A stretch of 20,000 bases of DNA. It comes from Botryococcus braunii (lineage: Eukaryota > Chlorophyta > Trebouxiophyceae). Made by a program: the position numbers and the translations under genes. Below, in pieces: positions 19,697-20,000 of this stretch. The stretch is taken from positions 8,379 through 28,378 of the forward strand of contig KV908758.1 of the NCBI GenBank assembly GCA_002005505.1. The letters are read 5' to 3'. The number at the start of each line of letters is the position of its first letter. The first letter of the stretch is position 1. The notes beneath the pieces were generated by a model. The model saw only the letters and a program-made list of their open reading frames with translations. It did not search any database and had not been told where the DNA came from.

Positions 19697-20000
19697 GGGA
19701 AAGTCGATCATTTGCGGAAGCAACAGGACGGCTGGCCAGCAGGAGGTTGCCCCTCCTATGAGTGTAAAACGTTGGTGAGAGCTTAAAACGGGATGAGGGC
19801 AGGCATTATGCAGCCTCTTAAGCGATGAACTGGTACAAGCAAGGAAGGATAATACTACCCAATCTTCGGGAGCGCCATAACCTGATGGGGTTGTTGTAAT
19901 TACAACAGTTATAAGGGTACCATCTATCCAAGCAGCGCTACACTGAAGGATCTACCTGAACGTAATTGTACCCTCAGCAAGAGCCAGGCCTAGATTGGTT
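19697..20000. other. Unannotated flank
   Basis: Mixed-composition DNA up to the window edge with no exon, RNA gene or repeat that I can support. Confidence 0.4.

Overview
The window looks like nuclear DNA of a eukaryote with small coding exons, spliceosomal GT-AG introns and very long simple repeats. A green-lineage host (land plant or streptophyte alga) is most likely. The first gene reads as an F-box protein of the plant At4g00755-like kind. No bacterial-style operons, ribosome binding sites or compact gene packing are visible. The species cannot be named from this sequence.

Two multi-exon genes, both on the minus strand, can be reconstructed by joining exons whose splice sites and codon phases agree. 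Gene A (about 4067 down to 1326) has six exons and 339 codons plus stop. It has an N-terminal F-box and a C-terminal domain matching plant F-box At4g00755-like proteins. Gene B (about 18628 or 17979 down to 10144) has seven exons, up to 1377 codons plus stop, one of them a 2.48-kb exon. It encodes a large, mostly disordered Ser/Pro-rich protein with a basic patch, a Gly-rich linker, a strong membrane segment near the C-terminus and possibly another near the N-terminus. I do not recognise its family.

Layout: 1-1325 is the 3' flank of gene A. 1326-4067 is gene A, with a (TG)n tract (sense strand) in its last intron. 4068-10143 is a 6-kb intergenic region with a pyrimidine plus (TA)n block, a purine/G-run/A-run block, a (CT)n block, four small tandem repeats, palindromes and a three-copy dispersed motif. 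10144-18628 is gene B; its introns hold a 48-bp A run (sense), a 700-bp compound (TG)n block and a 500-bp (CU)n block. 18629-20000 is its 5' flank with one small tandem repeat.

Nothing in the sequence links the two genes functionally beyond sharing a strand. Gene A is expected to act in SCF ubiquitin ligases. Gene B, the least explained object here, may be a membrane-anchored protein. Gene models were built by hand from splice motifs and phase; transcript data would settle them.
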